From: Nitrobacter sp051912485
Lineage (GTDB): Bacteria > Pseudomonadota > Alphaproteobacteria > Rhizobiales > Xanthobacteraceae
NCBI RefSeq assembly: GCF_051912485.1
Contig: NZ_CP196822.1
Coordinates: 744,001-808,000, forward strand
Length of the DNA stretch: 64,000 nucleotides
Reading direction: 5' to 3'
The notes under the pieces are model-generated. The model did no database searches. It had not been told where the DNA came from and saw only the letters and a program-made list of their open reading frames with translations. The position numbers and the translations under genes are program-made. This document shows positions 23,738-32,696 of the stretch, piece after piece. Within the stretch, counting starts at the first letter, position 1. The number at the start of each line of letters is the position of its first letter.

Positions 23738-25138
23738 TTGATCCCCGCCACTTCTTTCGCCGGCAAGACGGTCGCGGTGTTCGGCCTCGGCGGCTCCGGC
23801 CTTGCGAGCTGTCACGCGCTGAAGGCCGGTGGCGCGGAAGTCATCGCCGGCGACGACAACGCCGACAATCTCGCGAAGGCGGTGCAGGCCGGTTTCATCA
23901 CCGCGGATCTGCGCACGGTGTCGTGGGCGAACTTCGCCGCGCTGGTGCTCGCGCCCGGCGTGCCGCTGACCCATCCGACGCCGCACTGGAGCGTGCTGGC
24001 GGCGCGACAGGCGGCCGTCGAGGTGATCGGCGACATCGAACTGTTCTGCCGCGAGCGCAAGCGTCATGCGCCGGGCGCACCTTTCGTCGCCATTACCGGC
24101 ACCAACGGCAAGTCCACCACCACGGCGCTGGTCGCGCATCTGATGCGTGAGGCCGGGCACGACGTGCAGATGGGCGGCAACATAGGCACCGCGATCCTGT
24201 CGCTGGAGCCGCCGCGCAAAGGGCGCGTGCATGTTATCGAGATGTCGTCGTACCAGATCGACCTCACGCCCTCGCTCGATCCGACCGTCGGCATCCTGCT
24301 CAACATCAGCGCAGACCACCTCGATCGTCACGGTACCATCGAGAACTATGCCGCTGTGAAGGAACGGCTGATCGCCAGCGTGCAGCCGCATGGCACGGCT
24401 GTCGTTGGCGTCGACGATATCTGGAGCCGCGCCGCGGCGGATCGCATCGAACAGGCCGGCAAGCGCGTGGTGCGAGTCTCGGTGAAGCGGCCGCTGGCGG
24501 ACGGTATCAGCGTCGATCACGACAGGATCGTCCGGTCCTCAGGCGGTGCGCAGACCGAAATCGCCGATATCGGCGGCATCGGCTCGCTGCGCGGGCGGCA
24601 CAACGCGCAGAATGCCGCGTGCGCTTCTGCGGCGGCGCTCGCGCTCGGCGTCGGCCGCGATGTTTTGCAACAGGACTTGCGCAGTTTTCCCGGCCTCGCG
24701 CACCGCATGGAGCAGGTAGGACGCAAGAGCAACGTGCTGTTCGTCAACGACTCCAAGGGCACCAACGCCGACGCCACCGAAAAAGCGTTGTCGTCTTTCT
24801 CCGATATTTTCTGGATCGCCGGGGGCAGGCCGAAAAGCGGCGGCATCGCCGCGCTCGCTGAATTCTTCCCGCACATCCGGAAAGCCTATCTGATCGGAGA
24901 GGCGGCGCAGGAATTCGCGGTGACGCTCGAGGGCCAGGTGGCTTACGAGATCAGCGGGACGTTGGATGCCGCGGTGCCCGCCGCCGCGCGTGATGCGGAA
25001 GCCTCCGGTCTTGCGGACGCCGTGGTGCTGTTGTCGCCGGCTTGCGCCTCGTTCGATCAGTTCCGCAATTTCGAAATCCGTGGCGACCGTTTCCGCGAGC
25101 TGGTGCGGGCGCTGCCGGGCGTGACGCCTGTGGCGTGA
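23738..25138 (+). CDS. murD: UDP-MurNAc-L-alanine:D-glutamate ligase MurD
   Basis: A 466-residue Mur ligase that adds D-glutamate. It begins at TTG 23738 (IPATSFAGKTVAVFGLGGSGLAS), which fits the family start and lies 4 bases after the mraY stop; no ATG is available nearby. ATP loop GTNGKST with K125, MSSYQIDLTPSLDP, NDSKGTNADAT and the C-terminal LLSPACASFDQFRNFEIRGD are complete. The TTG start may lower its translation relative to the neighbours. Confidence 0.95.
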   Translation: MIPATSFAGKTVAVFGLGGSGLASCHALKAGGAEVIAGDDNADNLAKAVQAGFITADLRTVSWANFAALVLAPGVPLTHPTPHWSVLAARQAAVEVIGDIELFCRERKRHAPGAPFVAITGTNGKSTTTALVAHLMREAGHDVQMGGNIGTAILSLEPPRKGRVHVIEMSSYQIDLTPSLDPTVGILLNISADHLDRHGTIENYAAVKERLIASVQPHGTAVVGVDDIWSRAAADRIEQAGKRVVRVSVKRPLADGISVDHDRIVRSSGGAQTEIADIGGIGSLRGRHNAQNAACASAAALALGVGRDVLQQDLRSFPGLAHRMEQVGRKSNVLFVNDSKGTNADATEKALSSFSDIFWIAGGRPKSGGIAALAEFFPHIRKAYLIGEAAQEFAVTLEGQVAYEISGTLDAAVPAAARDAEASGLADAVVLLSPACASFDQFRNFEIRGDRFRELVRALPGVTPVA

Positions 25139-25159
25139 GGCGGTACCTCGGTTATTCTC

Positions 25160-25252
25160 ACGTCGTCACCCGCGAAGGCGGGTGATCCGGTATTCCGTAA
25201 GGGTCTGCGAATGATCGGCGTACCGGATGCCCGCCTTCGAGGGCACGACAGA
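25160..25252. repeat. Dispersed palindromic element between murD and ftsW
   Basis: CGTCACCCGCGAAGGCGGGTGATCC at the left and GGATGCCCGCCTTCGAGGGCACGAC at the right form a long imperfect palindrome with a small inner hairpin (ACCCGC-GAA-GGCGGGT, given here in parts). This type is very frequent between genes in bradyrhizobia. Confidence 0.7.
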
Positions 25253-25282
25253 CGAACACTCCCTAAAACTTGTTCTGTGTCC

Positions 25283-25297
25283 TTAACCGGCCGGTAA
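25283..25297. promoter_or_regulatory. CtrA-like site before ftsW
   Basis: TTAA (25283-25286), seven bases, GTAA (25294-25297), inside the near-palindrome TTAACCGGCCGGTAACC. CtrA, the cell-cycle regulator of alphaproteobacteria, binds TTAA-N7-TTAA. One of the eight bases differs. It lies 17 or 47 bases before the two possible ftsW starts. Confidence 0.4.
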
Positions 25298-25343
25298 CCA
25301 CGATGGGGGACCAATGGATTGGTCTCCGCCCGCAGGACCCGTC

Positions 25344-26495
25344 ATGATTTCACGCGAACAACGCACGCCGCTCTCGGAATGGTGGTGGACCGTGGATCGG
25401 TTGCTGCTGGCGGCCATGGTGCTGCTGATGCTCACCGGCGTAGTGTTGTCGCTGGCAGCCAGTCCCTCGGTCGCGACCCGCATCGGGCTCGATCCATTTC
25501 ACTTCTTTCATCGTCATGTGCTGTTTCTGCTGCCGTCGATTGTCGTGATGATCGGCGTATCGTTCCTGTCGCCGCGCCAGATCCGGCGCTCGGCGCTGAT
25601 CGTGTTCGCGCTCAGCATCGTGCTCATCGTGGTTACGCTCGGGTTCGGCCCGGAGGTTAAGGGCGCGAAACGCTGGATCACGATCCTCGGCGTCAACATC
25701 CAGGCTTCGGAATCTGCAAAACCGGCCTTCGTCGTGGTGGCGGCGTGGCTGTTTTCAGAGTCCGCGCGCAAGCCCGAAATGCCGGCAACCTCAATGGCGC
25801 TCGCGCTGCTTTTGGGAATGGTGACGCTGCTGGTCATGGAACCTGACTTCGGCCAGACCATGCTGATCCTGATGGTGTGGGGGGCGCTGTTCTTTATCGC
25901 GGGGATGCGCATCGTCTGGGTGTTTAGTCTCGCAGGCACGGCGATCGCCGGATTGTTCGCCGCCTATATGCTGGTGCCGCACGTCGCGGCTCGTATCCAG
26001 CGCTTCATGGATCCGGCGTCGGGCGACACCTTCCAGGTCGATACCGCGATGGAGGCTTTCGGCAACGGCGGCTGGTTCGGGCTCGGGCCCGGCGAGGGCA
26101 TTGCCAAGCGGAGTCTTCCGGACAGTCACACCGACTTCGTATTCGCGGTCGGCGCGGAGGAATTCGGCATCATCATGTGCCTCGCGCTGCTCGCGCTGTT
26201 CACCTTCATCGTGATGCGCACGCTGTCGCGGGCCTACGCGTCGGAGGATCTGTTCTCGCGGTTCGCTGCGTCCGGGCTCGCGATCATGTTCGGCGTGCAG
26301 GCAGCGATCAACATGTCGGTCAACCTGCATCTGATTCCTGCCAAGGGCATGACGCTGCCGTTCATTTCCTATGGCGGCTCGTCGATGGTCTCGCTCGCTT
26401 ACGGCGTTGGCTTGATGCTGGCGCTGACGCGACAGCGTCCGCGCACGGAAATGGAATCGATCGGCGATGCTACGGCGGCCGCCAGCTACGCTTGA
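25344..26495 (+). CDS. ftsW: Septal peptidoglycan polymerase FtsW
   Basis: A 383-residue SEDS protein with about ten membrane helices; it polymerises lipid II at the septum together with FtsI. Seen: WWWTVDRLLLAAMVLLM (first helix), GAKRWITILGVNIQASE, ALLLGMVTLLVMEPDFGQT, the extracellular loop GNGGWFGLGPGEGIAKRSLPDSHTDFVF and the C-terminal LPFISYGGSSMVS. ATG 25344 (AGGA upstream) matches the usual family start; ATG 25314 with GGGGGA upstream would add ten residues. Confidence 0.96.
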   Translation: MISREQRTPLSEWWWTVDRLLLAAMVLLMLTGVVLSLAASPSVATRIGLDPFHFFHRHVLFLLPSIVVMIGVSFLSPRQIRRSALIVFALSIVLIVVTLGFGPEVKGAKRWITILGVNIQASESAKPAFVVVAAWLFSESARKPEMPATSMALALLLGMVTLLVMEPDFGQTMLILMVWGALFFIAGMRIVWVFSLAGTAIAGLFAAYMLVPHVAARIQRFMDPASGDTFQVDTAMEAFGNGGWFGLGPGEGIAKRSLPDSHTDFVFAVGAEEFGIIMCLALLALFTFIVMRTLSRAYASEDLFSRFAASGLAIMFGVQAAINMSVNLHLIPAKGMTLPFISYGGSSMVSLAYGVGLMLALTRQRPRTEMESIGDATAAASYA

Positions 26496-26569
26496 CGTGG
26501 CGCTGCTGAAGCAACTCCGTTTTTGTCGCGGGCTCGCAATAACAGAAGAAATCTGCGACGATTGAGTCC

Positions 26570-27946
26570 ATGACCACCACACCTCTCATCCTGCTCGCCG
26601 CCGGCGGAACCGGGGGACACCTGTTTCCAGCTGAGGCGCTCGGCGTCGAACTGATGAAGCGCGGCCTGCGCGTGCGGTTGGTGACGGACTCGCGCGCGCT
26701 ACGCTACAGCGGGTTGTTCTCGAAGGACATGACCGACGTGGTGCCGAGCGAGACGGTGCGCGGCCGTTCGCCGCTGGCATTGGCGCGCACCGGTCTGACG
26801 CTCGCAACGGGCACCGTCGTCGCGCTCAACCTGATGCGTCGTCTGAAGCCGGCCGTTGTGATCGGATTCGGTGGCTATCCGACATTGCCGCCGCTGATCG
26901 CCGCGCGTCTCGCTGGCGTTCCGACCGTGATCCATGATGCCAATGCGGTGATGGGCCGCGCCAACCGCTTTCTGTCGCGCCGCGTCAGCGCCATCGCCAC
27001 CTCGCTGCCCGGCGTGCTCTACAAGGAGCCCTCGCTGATCGGCAAGACCACGACGACCGGCACGCCGATGCGGCCTGCGATTCTCGCGGCCGCCGCCTTG
27101 CCCTTTGCCGCACCTGGTCCGAACGATCCCTTGCGCGTGCTCGTTGTCGGCGGCAGCCAGGGTGCGCGCGTCATGAGCGACGTTGTGCCGGGCGCGATCG
27201 AAACGCTTGAATTGGTACTGCGGCGGCGGGTGGTTTTGACGCAGCAGGTGCGCGACGAAGACATGGCGCGGGTGCGCCCGGTCTATGACCGGCTGAAGAT
27301 CGAGGCGGAGCTTGCGCCGTTCTTCGCCGATCTGCCGGCACGGCTGGCGTCGAGTCACATCATCGTCTCCCGCTCGGGTGCGGGCACGGTGGCCGAACTC
27401 GGAGCCATCGGACGTCCCTCTATTCTGGTGCCGCTGCCGGGCGCGATCGATCAGGACCAGTTCGCCAATGCCGGCGTGCTAGCGGATGCCGGCGGCGCGA
27501 TCCGGCTCGTGCAGGCGGACTTCACGCGGGAGCGCCTCGCGGCTGAATTGTCCGCGCTGGCCGAAGATCCGGCACGGCTTGCAGCCATGGCGGCGGCGGC
27601 GCGCACGGTGGGCCGTCTCGACGCGGCGGAGCGGTTGGCCGATCTGGTGATGCGGGTAGCGGGTCTTGTACCCAAGCCATTGAATGCATTTCAGGTCGAG
27701 ACTGAACGTGCTCTTTTGCAGCTATTGGCTGGCTTCCCGTCAGATCAAATTAAGCGCGAACCCATATTGGGGCCAAAAGACTCTTTCATTCGAATCGCTA
27801 TCGGTGGAGGCTTAGAATTCTATATTTACGAGGATGGCGCAGCAATTTCGGGGCGGGGACTCGACAAACGTTTTGAGATTTACGATTACGCTGATCTAAC
27901 GGCCCTCCGGAACGCGTTCCTTGAAGCAGTACGCGCTGTGATTTGA
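26570..27946 (+). CDS. murG: Lipid II synthase MurG with a C-terminal extension
   Basis: A 458-residue protein. Residues 1-365 are a complete MurG, the GT28 enzyme that adds GlcNAc to lipid I on the inner membrane face: AAGGTGGHLFPAEAL at the N-terminus, GFGGYPTLPPL, HDANAVMGRANRFL, VVGGSQGARVMSD and SRSGAGTVAELGAIGRPSILVPLP. Normal members end near VMRVAGL. Here about 93 residues follow (366-458), with FSxx-like FQVETERALLQLLAG, a compact part FIRIAIGGGLEFYIYEDGAAI and DYADLTALRNAFLEAVRAVI. This DNA (27667-27946) is visibly richer in A/T than the rest of the gene. I do not recognise the extra domain. Either a separate small gene was fused in by loss of the stop codon or it was acquired; MurG itself should remain active. 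Confidence 0.93.
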   Translation: MTTTPLILLAAGGTGGHLFPAEALGVELMKRGLRVRLVTDSRALRYSGLFSKDMTDVVPSETVRGRSPLALARTGLTLATGTVVALNLMRRLKPAVVIGFGGYPTLPPLIAARLAGVPTVIHDANAVMGRANRFLSRRVSAIATSLPGVLYKEPSLIGKTTTTGTPMRPAILAAAALPFAAPGPNDPLRVLVVGGSQGARVMSDVVPGAIETLELVLRRRVVLTQQVRDEDMARVRPVYDRLKIEAELAPFFADLPARLASSHIIVSRSGAGTVAELGAIGRPSILVPLPGAIDQDQFANAGVLADAGGAIRLVQADFTRERLAAELSALAEDPARLAAMAAAARTVGRLDAAERLADLVMRVAGLVPKPLNAFQVETERALLQLLAGFPSDQIKREPILGPKDSFIRIAIGGGLEFYIYEDGAAISGRGLDKRFEIYDYADLTALRNAFLEAVRAVI

Positions 27947-27989
27947 GCCAAGCGGCGTTCAGGGCCGTATTACCATTGACGAGGCTCCC

Positions 27990-29393
27990 ATGAGACTGCC
28001 GCGCGAAATCGGCCCCATCCATTTCATCGGTATCGGCGGCATCGGCATGAGCGGCATCGCCGAGGTGTTATGCAACCTCGGCTATACCGTGCAGGGCTCG
28101 GATGCCTCCGAAAGCGCCAATGTGGCGCGCCTGCGCGAAAAAGGCATCAAGGTCACGGTCGGCCACCGGGCCGAGAACGTGAACGGTGCGGACGTGCTCG
28201 TCGTCTCCACCGCGATCAGGCGCGACAATCCCGAACTGATGGCGGCGCGCGCGCAGCGCATTCCGGTGGTGCGCCGCGCCGAGATGCTCGCGGAACTGAT
28301 GCGGCTGAAAAGCTGCGTCGCCATCGCTGGCACCCACGGCAAGACCACGACCACCTCCATGGTTGCGGCGCTGCTCGACGCCGGCGATTTCGATCCCACC
28401 GTTATCAATGGCGGCATCATCAATGCTTACGGCACCAACGCCCGGCTCGGTGCCGGTGAGTGGATGGTGGTGGAAGCGGACGAGAGCGACGGCACCTTCC
28501 TGAAACTGCCGGCCGATGTCGCCATCGTCACCAATGTCGACCCTGAGCATCTCGATCACTTCAAGACCTTCGACGCCGTGCAGGACGCATTCCGCGCGTT
28601 TGTGGAGAACGTGCCGTTCTACGGCTTTGCGGTCATGTGCATTGATCACCCTGTCGTACAGAGCATGGTCGGCAAGATCGAAGACCGCCGCATCATCACC
28701 TACGGTGAGAATCCGCAGGCCGACGCGCGGCTGGTCGATCTTGCGCCGAACGGCGGCGGCTCGCATTTCAAGGTCGTGTTTCGCAACCGCAAGACCGACG
28801 CCGCCCATGAGATTTCCGATCTGGTGCTGCCGATGCCGGGCCGCCACAACGCGCTGAACGCCACGGCGGCAATTGCGGTGGCGCACGAACTCGGCATTCC
28901 CGACACCACCATCCGTAGCGCGCTCGCGGGGTTTGGCGGCGTCAAGCGCCGCTTCACCAAGACCGGCGAGTGGAACGGCGTCAGCATCATCGACGACTAC
29001 GGCCATCATCCGGTCGAGATCGCTGCGGTGCTGAAAGCGGCACGCGAGTCCACTGGAGGCAAGGTTATCGCCGTGGTGCAGCCGCATCGCTACACCCGCC
29101 TGCAATCGCTGTTCGAGGAATTCTGCACCTGCTTCAATGACGCGGATACCGTTGTTGTTGCTGACGTCTATCCGGCGGGCGAGACGCCGATTGAAGGGAT
29201 CGACCGTGACCACTTCGTGCTCGGCCTGCGCGCCCACGGTCACCGCGAAGTGGTGCCGCTGCAAGAGTCCGCGGCGCTGGCGGGCGTCATTGCAGGTCTC
29301 GCGAAGCCCGGCGATTATGTCGTGTGTCTCGGCGCCGGCAACATCACGCAATGGGCCTATGCGCTCCCGGGCGAATTGAAGGCGCTGGGATGA
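27990..29393 (+). CDS. murC: UDP-MurNAc:L-alanine ligase MurC
   Basis: A 467-residue Mur ligase performing the first peptide addition. N-terminal GIGGIGMSGIAEVL (UDP binding), ATP loop GTHGKTTT with K118, VVEADESDGTFL, NVDPEHLDHF, HNALNATAAIAVA, and GVKRRFTKTGEWNGV followed by IDDYGHHPVEI. Complete. Stop overlaps the murB start as ATGA. Confidence 0.98.
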   Translation: MRLPREIGPIHFIGIGGIGMSGIAEVLCNLGYTVQGSDASESANVARLREKGIKVTVGHRAENVNGADVLVVSTAIRRDNPELMAARAQRIPVVRRAEMLAELMRLKSCVAIAGTHGKTTTTSMVAALLDAGDFDPTVINGGIINAYGTNARLGAGEWMVVEADESDGTFLKLPADVAIVTNVDPEHLDHFKTFDAVQDAFRAFVENVPFYGFAVMCIDHPVVQSMVGKIEDRRIITYGENPQADARLVDLAPNGGGSHFKVVFRNRKTDAAHEISDLVLPMPGRHNALNATAAIAVAHELGIPDTTIRSALAGFGGVKRRFTKTGEWNGVSIIDDYGHHPVEIAAVLKAARESTGGKVIAVVQPHRYTRLQSLFEEFCTCFNDADTVVVADVYPAGETPIEGIDRDHFVLGLRAHGHREVVPLQESAALAGVIAGLAKPGDYVVCLGAGNITQWAYALPGELKALG

Positions 29394-30316
29394 TTATGGC
29401 TGCTTTTCCCGACATCACGACCAAACTGAAATCGCAGATGCCGGAGCTGCGGGGGCGGATGCTGGCGAACGAGCCGCTGGCGCCGCTGACATGGTTTCGC
29501 GTCGGCGGGCCGGCGCAGGTGCTATTTACGCCGGCGGACGAGAACGATCTCGGCTATTTCCTGCGGCATTTGCCGGAGGAGATTCCGATCTATTGCATCG
29601 GCGTCGGCTCCAACCTGATCGTGCGCGACCGCGGCCTGCCGGGCGTGGTGATCCGCCTGTCGGCGCGCGGCTTCGGCGAGATCACGACCGATGGTGACAC
29701 CGTGCAGGCCGGCGCTGCCGCGCTTGACAAGCGCCTTGCAGAAGCTGCGGCCGCGGCGGATATCGGCGGGCTCGAATTCTATTTCGGCATCCCCGGCACC
29801 ATCGGCGGCGCGCTGCGCATGAACGCCGGCGCCAACGGCAGCGAAACCAAGGATGTTCTCGTCGAAGCCCGCGCGGTCAGCCGCCGCGGCGACAAGGTGA
29901 CCTTCGACAATGCCGGCATGAAGTTCGAATACCGCAACAGCGCGATCTACCCCTCCGTTATCTTCACCGGTGCGACGTTTCGCGGGCGCAGGGCCGCGCC
30001 GGAGGCGATCCGCGCGCGTATGAAGGAGATGCAGATCCACCGCGAGACCGTGCAGCCGATCCGCGACAAGACCGGTGGCTCGACCTTCAAGAATCCGTCG
30101 GGGCAGAGCGCATGGAAGCTGATCGATGCCGCCGGGATGCGCGGCTATCGCGTCGGCGGCGCGCAGGTCTCAGAAATGCACTGCAATTTCCTCATCAACA
30201 CCGGCGACGCCACCGCGCGCGACATCGAAACGCTGGGCGAGACCGTGCGTGTGCAGGTGAAGAAGCACGCAGGCGTCGATCTGCATTGGGAAATCAAGCG
30301 GATCGGGTTGGAGTAG
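29390..30316 (+). CDS. murB: UDP-N-acetylenolpyruvoylglucosamine reductase MurB
   Basis: A 308-residue FAD enzyme that reduces UDP-GlcNAc-enolpyruvate to UDP-MurNAc. N-terminal LTWFRVGGPAQ and VGSNLIVRDRGLPGVVIRL bind FAD; IPGTIGGALRMNAGANG and EYRNSAIY are type I MurB motifs; the active-site Ser/Glu region is GGSTFKNPSGQSAWKLID with QVSEMHCNFLINTGDATA. The start 29390 (overlapping murC) or ATG 29396 are both possible. Confidence 0.97.
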   Translation: MIMAAFPDITTKLKSQMPELRGRMLANEPLAPLTWFRVGGPAQVLFTPADENDLGYFLRHLPEEIPIYCIGVGSNLIVRDRGLPGVVIRLSARGFGEITTDGDTVQAGAAALDKRLAEAAAAADIGGLEFYFGIPGTIGGALRMNAGANGSETKDVLVEARAVSRRGDKVTFDNAGMKFEYRNSAIYPSVIFTGATFRGRRAAPEAIRARMKEMQIHRETVQPIRDKTGGSTFKNPSGQSAWKLIDAAGMRGYRVGGAQVSEMHCNFLINTGDATARDIETLGETVRVQVKKHAGVDLHWEIKRIGLE

Positions 30317-30320
30317 GTCG

Positions 30321-31310
30321 ATGCGCATCACCATTCTTTTTGGCGGCAGCAACAAGGAACGTCTGGTCTCGGTGGCCAGCGCGCAGTCGCTGCATCGCGC
30401 GCTTCCGGACGCGGACCTTTGGTTTTGGGATATGCGTGACGATATCCATACCGTGCGTTCCGAGGCACTACTTGGTCATGCGCGGCCGTTCGAGGATGAA
30501 TTCGTCCCCGGCGATTCCGGGGGGCCGCTGGAGCAGGCGCTCGATACGGCGAAGGTCGAGGATCGCGTGCTGGTGCTTGGCCTTCATGGTGGCCGCGCCG
30601 AGAACGGCGAGCTGCAGGCGATGTGCGAACTGCGCGGCATTCCTTTTACGGGCTCTGGCTCGGCCGCCTCGCACCTTGCGTTCGACAAGGTTGCGGCCAA
30701 GCGGTTCGCGGCGCTGGCGGGCGTCACCGTGCCCGCCGGCGTACCGCTGCACGATATCGACCGCGCGTTCGCCGAGCATGGCCGACTGGTTGCAAAGCCA
30801 GCGCATGACGGATCGAGCTATGGCCTGATCTTCGTCAACGCGGCGCAGGATCTCGTCGCCGTTCGCCAAGCAGCGAAGAGCGAGGAGTATGTGATCGAGC
30901 CGTTCGTGTCCGGCATCGAGGCGACCTGCGGCGTGCTGGAGCGCGCTGACGGCACGGTGATCGCGCTTCCGCCGGTCGAGATCGTGCCGGCGGAGGGCCG
31001 GTTCGACTATGCATCGAAATATCTGGCCCAAACGACGCAGGAGATTTGCCCCGGGCGATTTTCGCCTCATGTCGCCGCGCAGATCATGGATCATGCGCTG
31101 CGGGCGCATCGCGCGCTGTCCTGTCGCGGTTATTCCCGCACCGATTTTATCGTGACCGGTGAAAAGCCGGTCTATCTCGAAACCAACACCCTGCCGGGTC
31201 TGACCGCGGCCTCGCTCTACCCCAAGGCGCTTCATGCGCAGGGGATCATGTTTGCAGATTTTCTGCGCGATCAGATCGTGCTTGCCGAAAAGGCCGTGCG
31301 CCCGGCTTGA
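30321..31310 (+). CDS. ddl: D-alanine--D-alanine ligase (divergent Ddl)
   Basis: A 329-residue ATP-grasp ligase that makes the D-Ala-D-Ala dipeptide used by MurF. The N-terminus ITILFGGSNKERLVSVASAQ corresponds to the usual GGxSxEREVSxxSG; the HGGRAENGELQAMCELRGIPFTGSGSAAS block, KPAHDGSSYGL (usually EGSS) and the final YLETNTLPGLTAASLYPK are recognisable but deviate from common Ddl. All ATP-grasp elements are present. Its position between murB and ftsQ is standard. Activity is likely; the substitutions in the first and third motifs leave some room for a changed substrate preference, and a more usual Ddl may exist elsewhere. Confidence 0.88.
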   Translation: MRITILFGGSNKERLVSVASAQSLHRALPDADLWFWDMRDDIHTVRSEALLGHARPFEDEFVPGDSGGPLEQALDTAKVEDRVLVLGLHGGRAENGELQAMCELRGIPFTGSGSAASHLAFDKVAAKRFAALAGVTVPAGVPLHDIDRAFAEHGRLVAKPAHDGSSYGLIFVNAAQDLVAVRQAAKSEEYVIEPFVSGIEATCGVLERADGTVIALPPVEIVPAEGRFDYASKYLAQTTQEICPGRFSPHVAAQIMDHALRAHRALSCRGYSRTDFIVTGEKPVYLETNTLPGLTAASLYPKALHAQGIMFADFLRDQIVLAEKAVRPA

Positions 31311-31679
31311 AGGTTCGGTCCGGCGGTCGAGGGAACCCCGCCCGGGGGATGCGGGCGACCGGGACCGGGATGTGTAAGGAAAGCTGCAAGGCATTCTTTT
31401 ATCGCGTCAAAACACGGCCTGATCGCACCAGATTTACCTTTTGTTTACCAGTAAGCCCGAAGGTTAACGCTGGCGGCGCATGTGGCGTTTGGCTGCCGGG
31501 GCGCGAGCTGTGGCGGATTTCCGCTTCGCGATCGCATCGAGGGAATGGCGGACCTGCCGCGAGGTCGGCGCCCCCGTCCGGCATTGCCAGGTGGTCCCGC
31601 GTGTCTCCGATTTGAGTTTCCTGCATTCGCCGCGAGTTTCAAAAGCGGGGCGGGGCAAAAGGTGTGGCGAGATCGCGCA
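31311..31679. other. Region between ddl and ftsQ
   Basis: No separate gene, though the ftsQ frame is open back to 31482 and the real ftsQ start could lie further upstream. Holds a CtrA-like site at 31433-31447, a likely internal promoter of the cluster. Confidence 0.4.
31433..31447 (+). promoter_or_regulatory. CtrA-like site before ftsQ
   Basis: TTTA (31433-31436), CCTTTTG, TTTA (31444-31447): exactly seven bases between half-sites, each with one change from TTAA, and each followed by CC. In Caulobacter the ftsQA promoter is CtrA-controlled, which makes the position meaningful. Confidence 0.45.
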
Positions 31680-32696
31680 ATGAATGGTGGAGGACGCCTC
31701 GATCGGTCGTTGGGATCGCCGGGGTCCAAGTCTGGCCTGCTGAAAGGGGTTGACCTGCTGAAGGAGGCCGACCTGATCAGGCTGGCCGCCAGCGGTGCGG
31801 GCATTTTGCTGCGCGAGCAGATCGCGAAGCTGAAACGCGCTCGGGCGGAACGCCTTGACGCGCGGAATCCCAACCGCGCGATTGCTATTCTCGAGCGCCA
31901 TGTCCCGCGTCGGCTCGGTGCAGCCCTGACCGTTATCGTCCTCGCCGGCAGCGCCGCGCTCGGCGTCATAACGGGCGGGCACGTCGATGCAGCGATCGCG
32001 GGCTTGAGCGACACGCGCAATGCGCTCGCCAATGCCGCTGGCTTCCGCATCACGTCCGTCACCGTCAACGGCCGCAAGCAGTTGACGCAAGACGAGGTGT
32101 TGGCCGTCGGCGGCGTCAATGGCCGTTCCTCGCTCTTGTTCCTCGATGCCGCCGGCGTGCGCGATAGCCTGAAGGGTGATCCGTGGATCGCGGATGCGAC
32201 CGTGTTGAAGCTTTATCCGGGCGCGCTGCAGATCGACATCACCGAGCGTCGTCCTTTCGCTCTGTGGCAGGAGGACGGCAAGCTATCGGTGATCGCGGAT
32301 GACGGAGTCGTGCTCGAGCCCTACGTTACCCGCCGCTTTGCGTCGCTGCCGCTCGTGGTCGGCAAGGGGGCGGAAACCCGCGCCAAGGATTTCCTCGCAC
32401 TGGTTGCGAATTATCCCGTGGTGAACAGCCAGCTCAAGGCGGCGATCTTTGTTGGTGAGCGGCGCTGGAATCTGCGCCTCAAGGATGGACTCGACATCCG
32501 GCTTCCGGAGACCGATGTCGGCCGCGCGCTCGCCGCTCTTGTAAAATATGACAGCGAAGACAAGCTGTTGTCGCGCGATATCACCGCCATCGACATGCGG
32601 CTGCCCGACCGCATGACCGTGCGGCTTTCGGAAGAGGCTGCGAAGGCGCGCGAAGAGCAGTTCAAGAAGTCCAGCAAAAAGGCCGGCAGCGCATGA
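31680..32696 (+). CDS. ftsQ: Cell division protein FtsQ
   Basis: A 338-residue bitopic divisome protein. Cytoplasmic N-terminus, one helix near residues 78-100 (LGAALTVIVLAGSAALGVITGG), POTRA domain (about 115-185, FRITSVTVNGRKQLTQDEVLAV) and the beta domain ending near RMTVRLSEEAA. It connects early and late division proteins through FtsL/FtsB. ATG 31680 is chosen by family start; its ribosome site is weak. Stop overlaps the ftsA start as ATGA. Confidence 0.94.
   Translation: MNGGGRLDRSLGSPGSKSGLLKGVDLLKEADLIRLAASGAGILLREQIAKLKRARAERLDARNPNRAIAILERHVPRRLGAALTVIVLAGSAALGVITGGHVDAAIAGLSDTRNALANAAGFRITSVTVNGRKQLTQDEVLAVGGVNGRSSLLFLDAAGVRDSLKGDPWIADATVLKLYPGALQIDITERRPFALWQEDGKLSVIADDGVVLEPYVTRRFASLPLVVGKGAETRAKDFLALVANYPVVNSQLKAAIFVGERRWNLRLKDGLDIRLPETDVGRALAALVKYDSEDKLLSRDITAIDMRLPDRMTVRLSEEAAKAREEQFKKSSKKAGSA

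Noticed and set aside
28068..29351. 427-residue minus-strand frame, and similar ones opposite murE, murF and mraY
   Set aside because: Shadows of conserved Mur genes; composition is typical of antisense reading and there are no ribosome sites.
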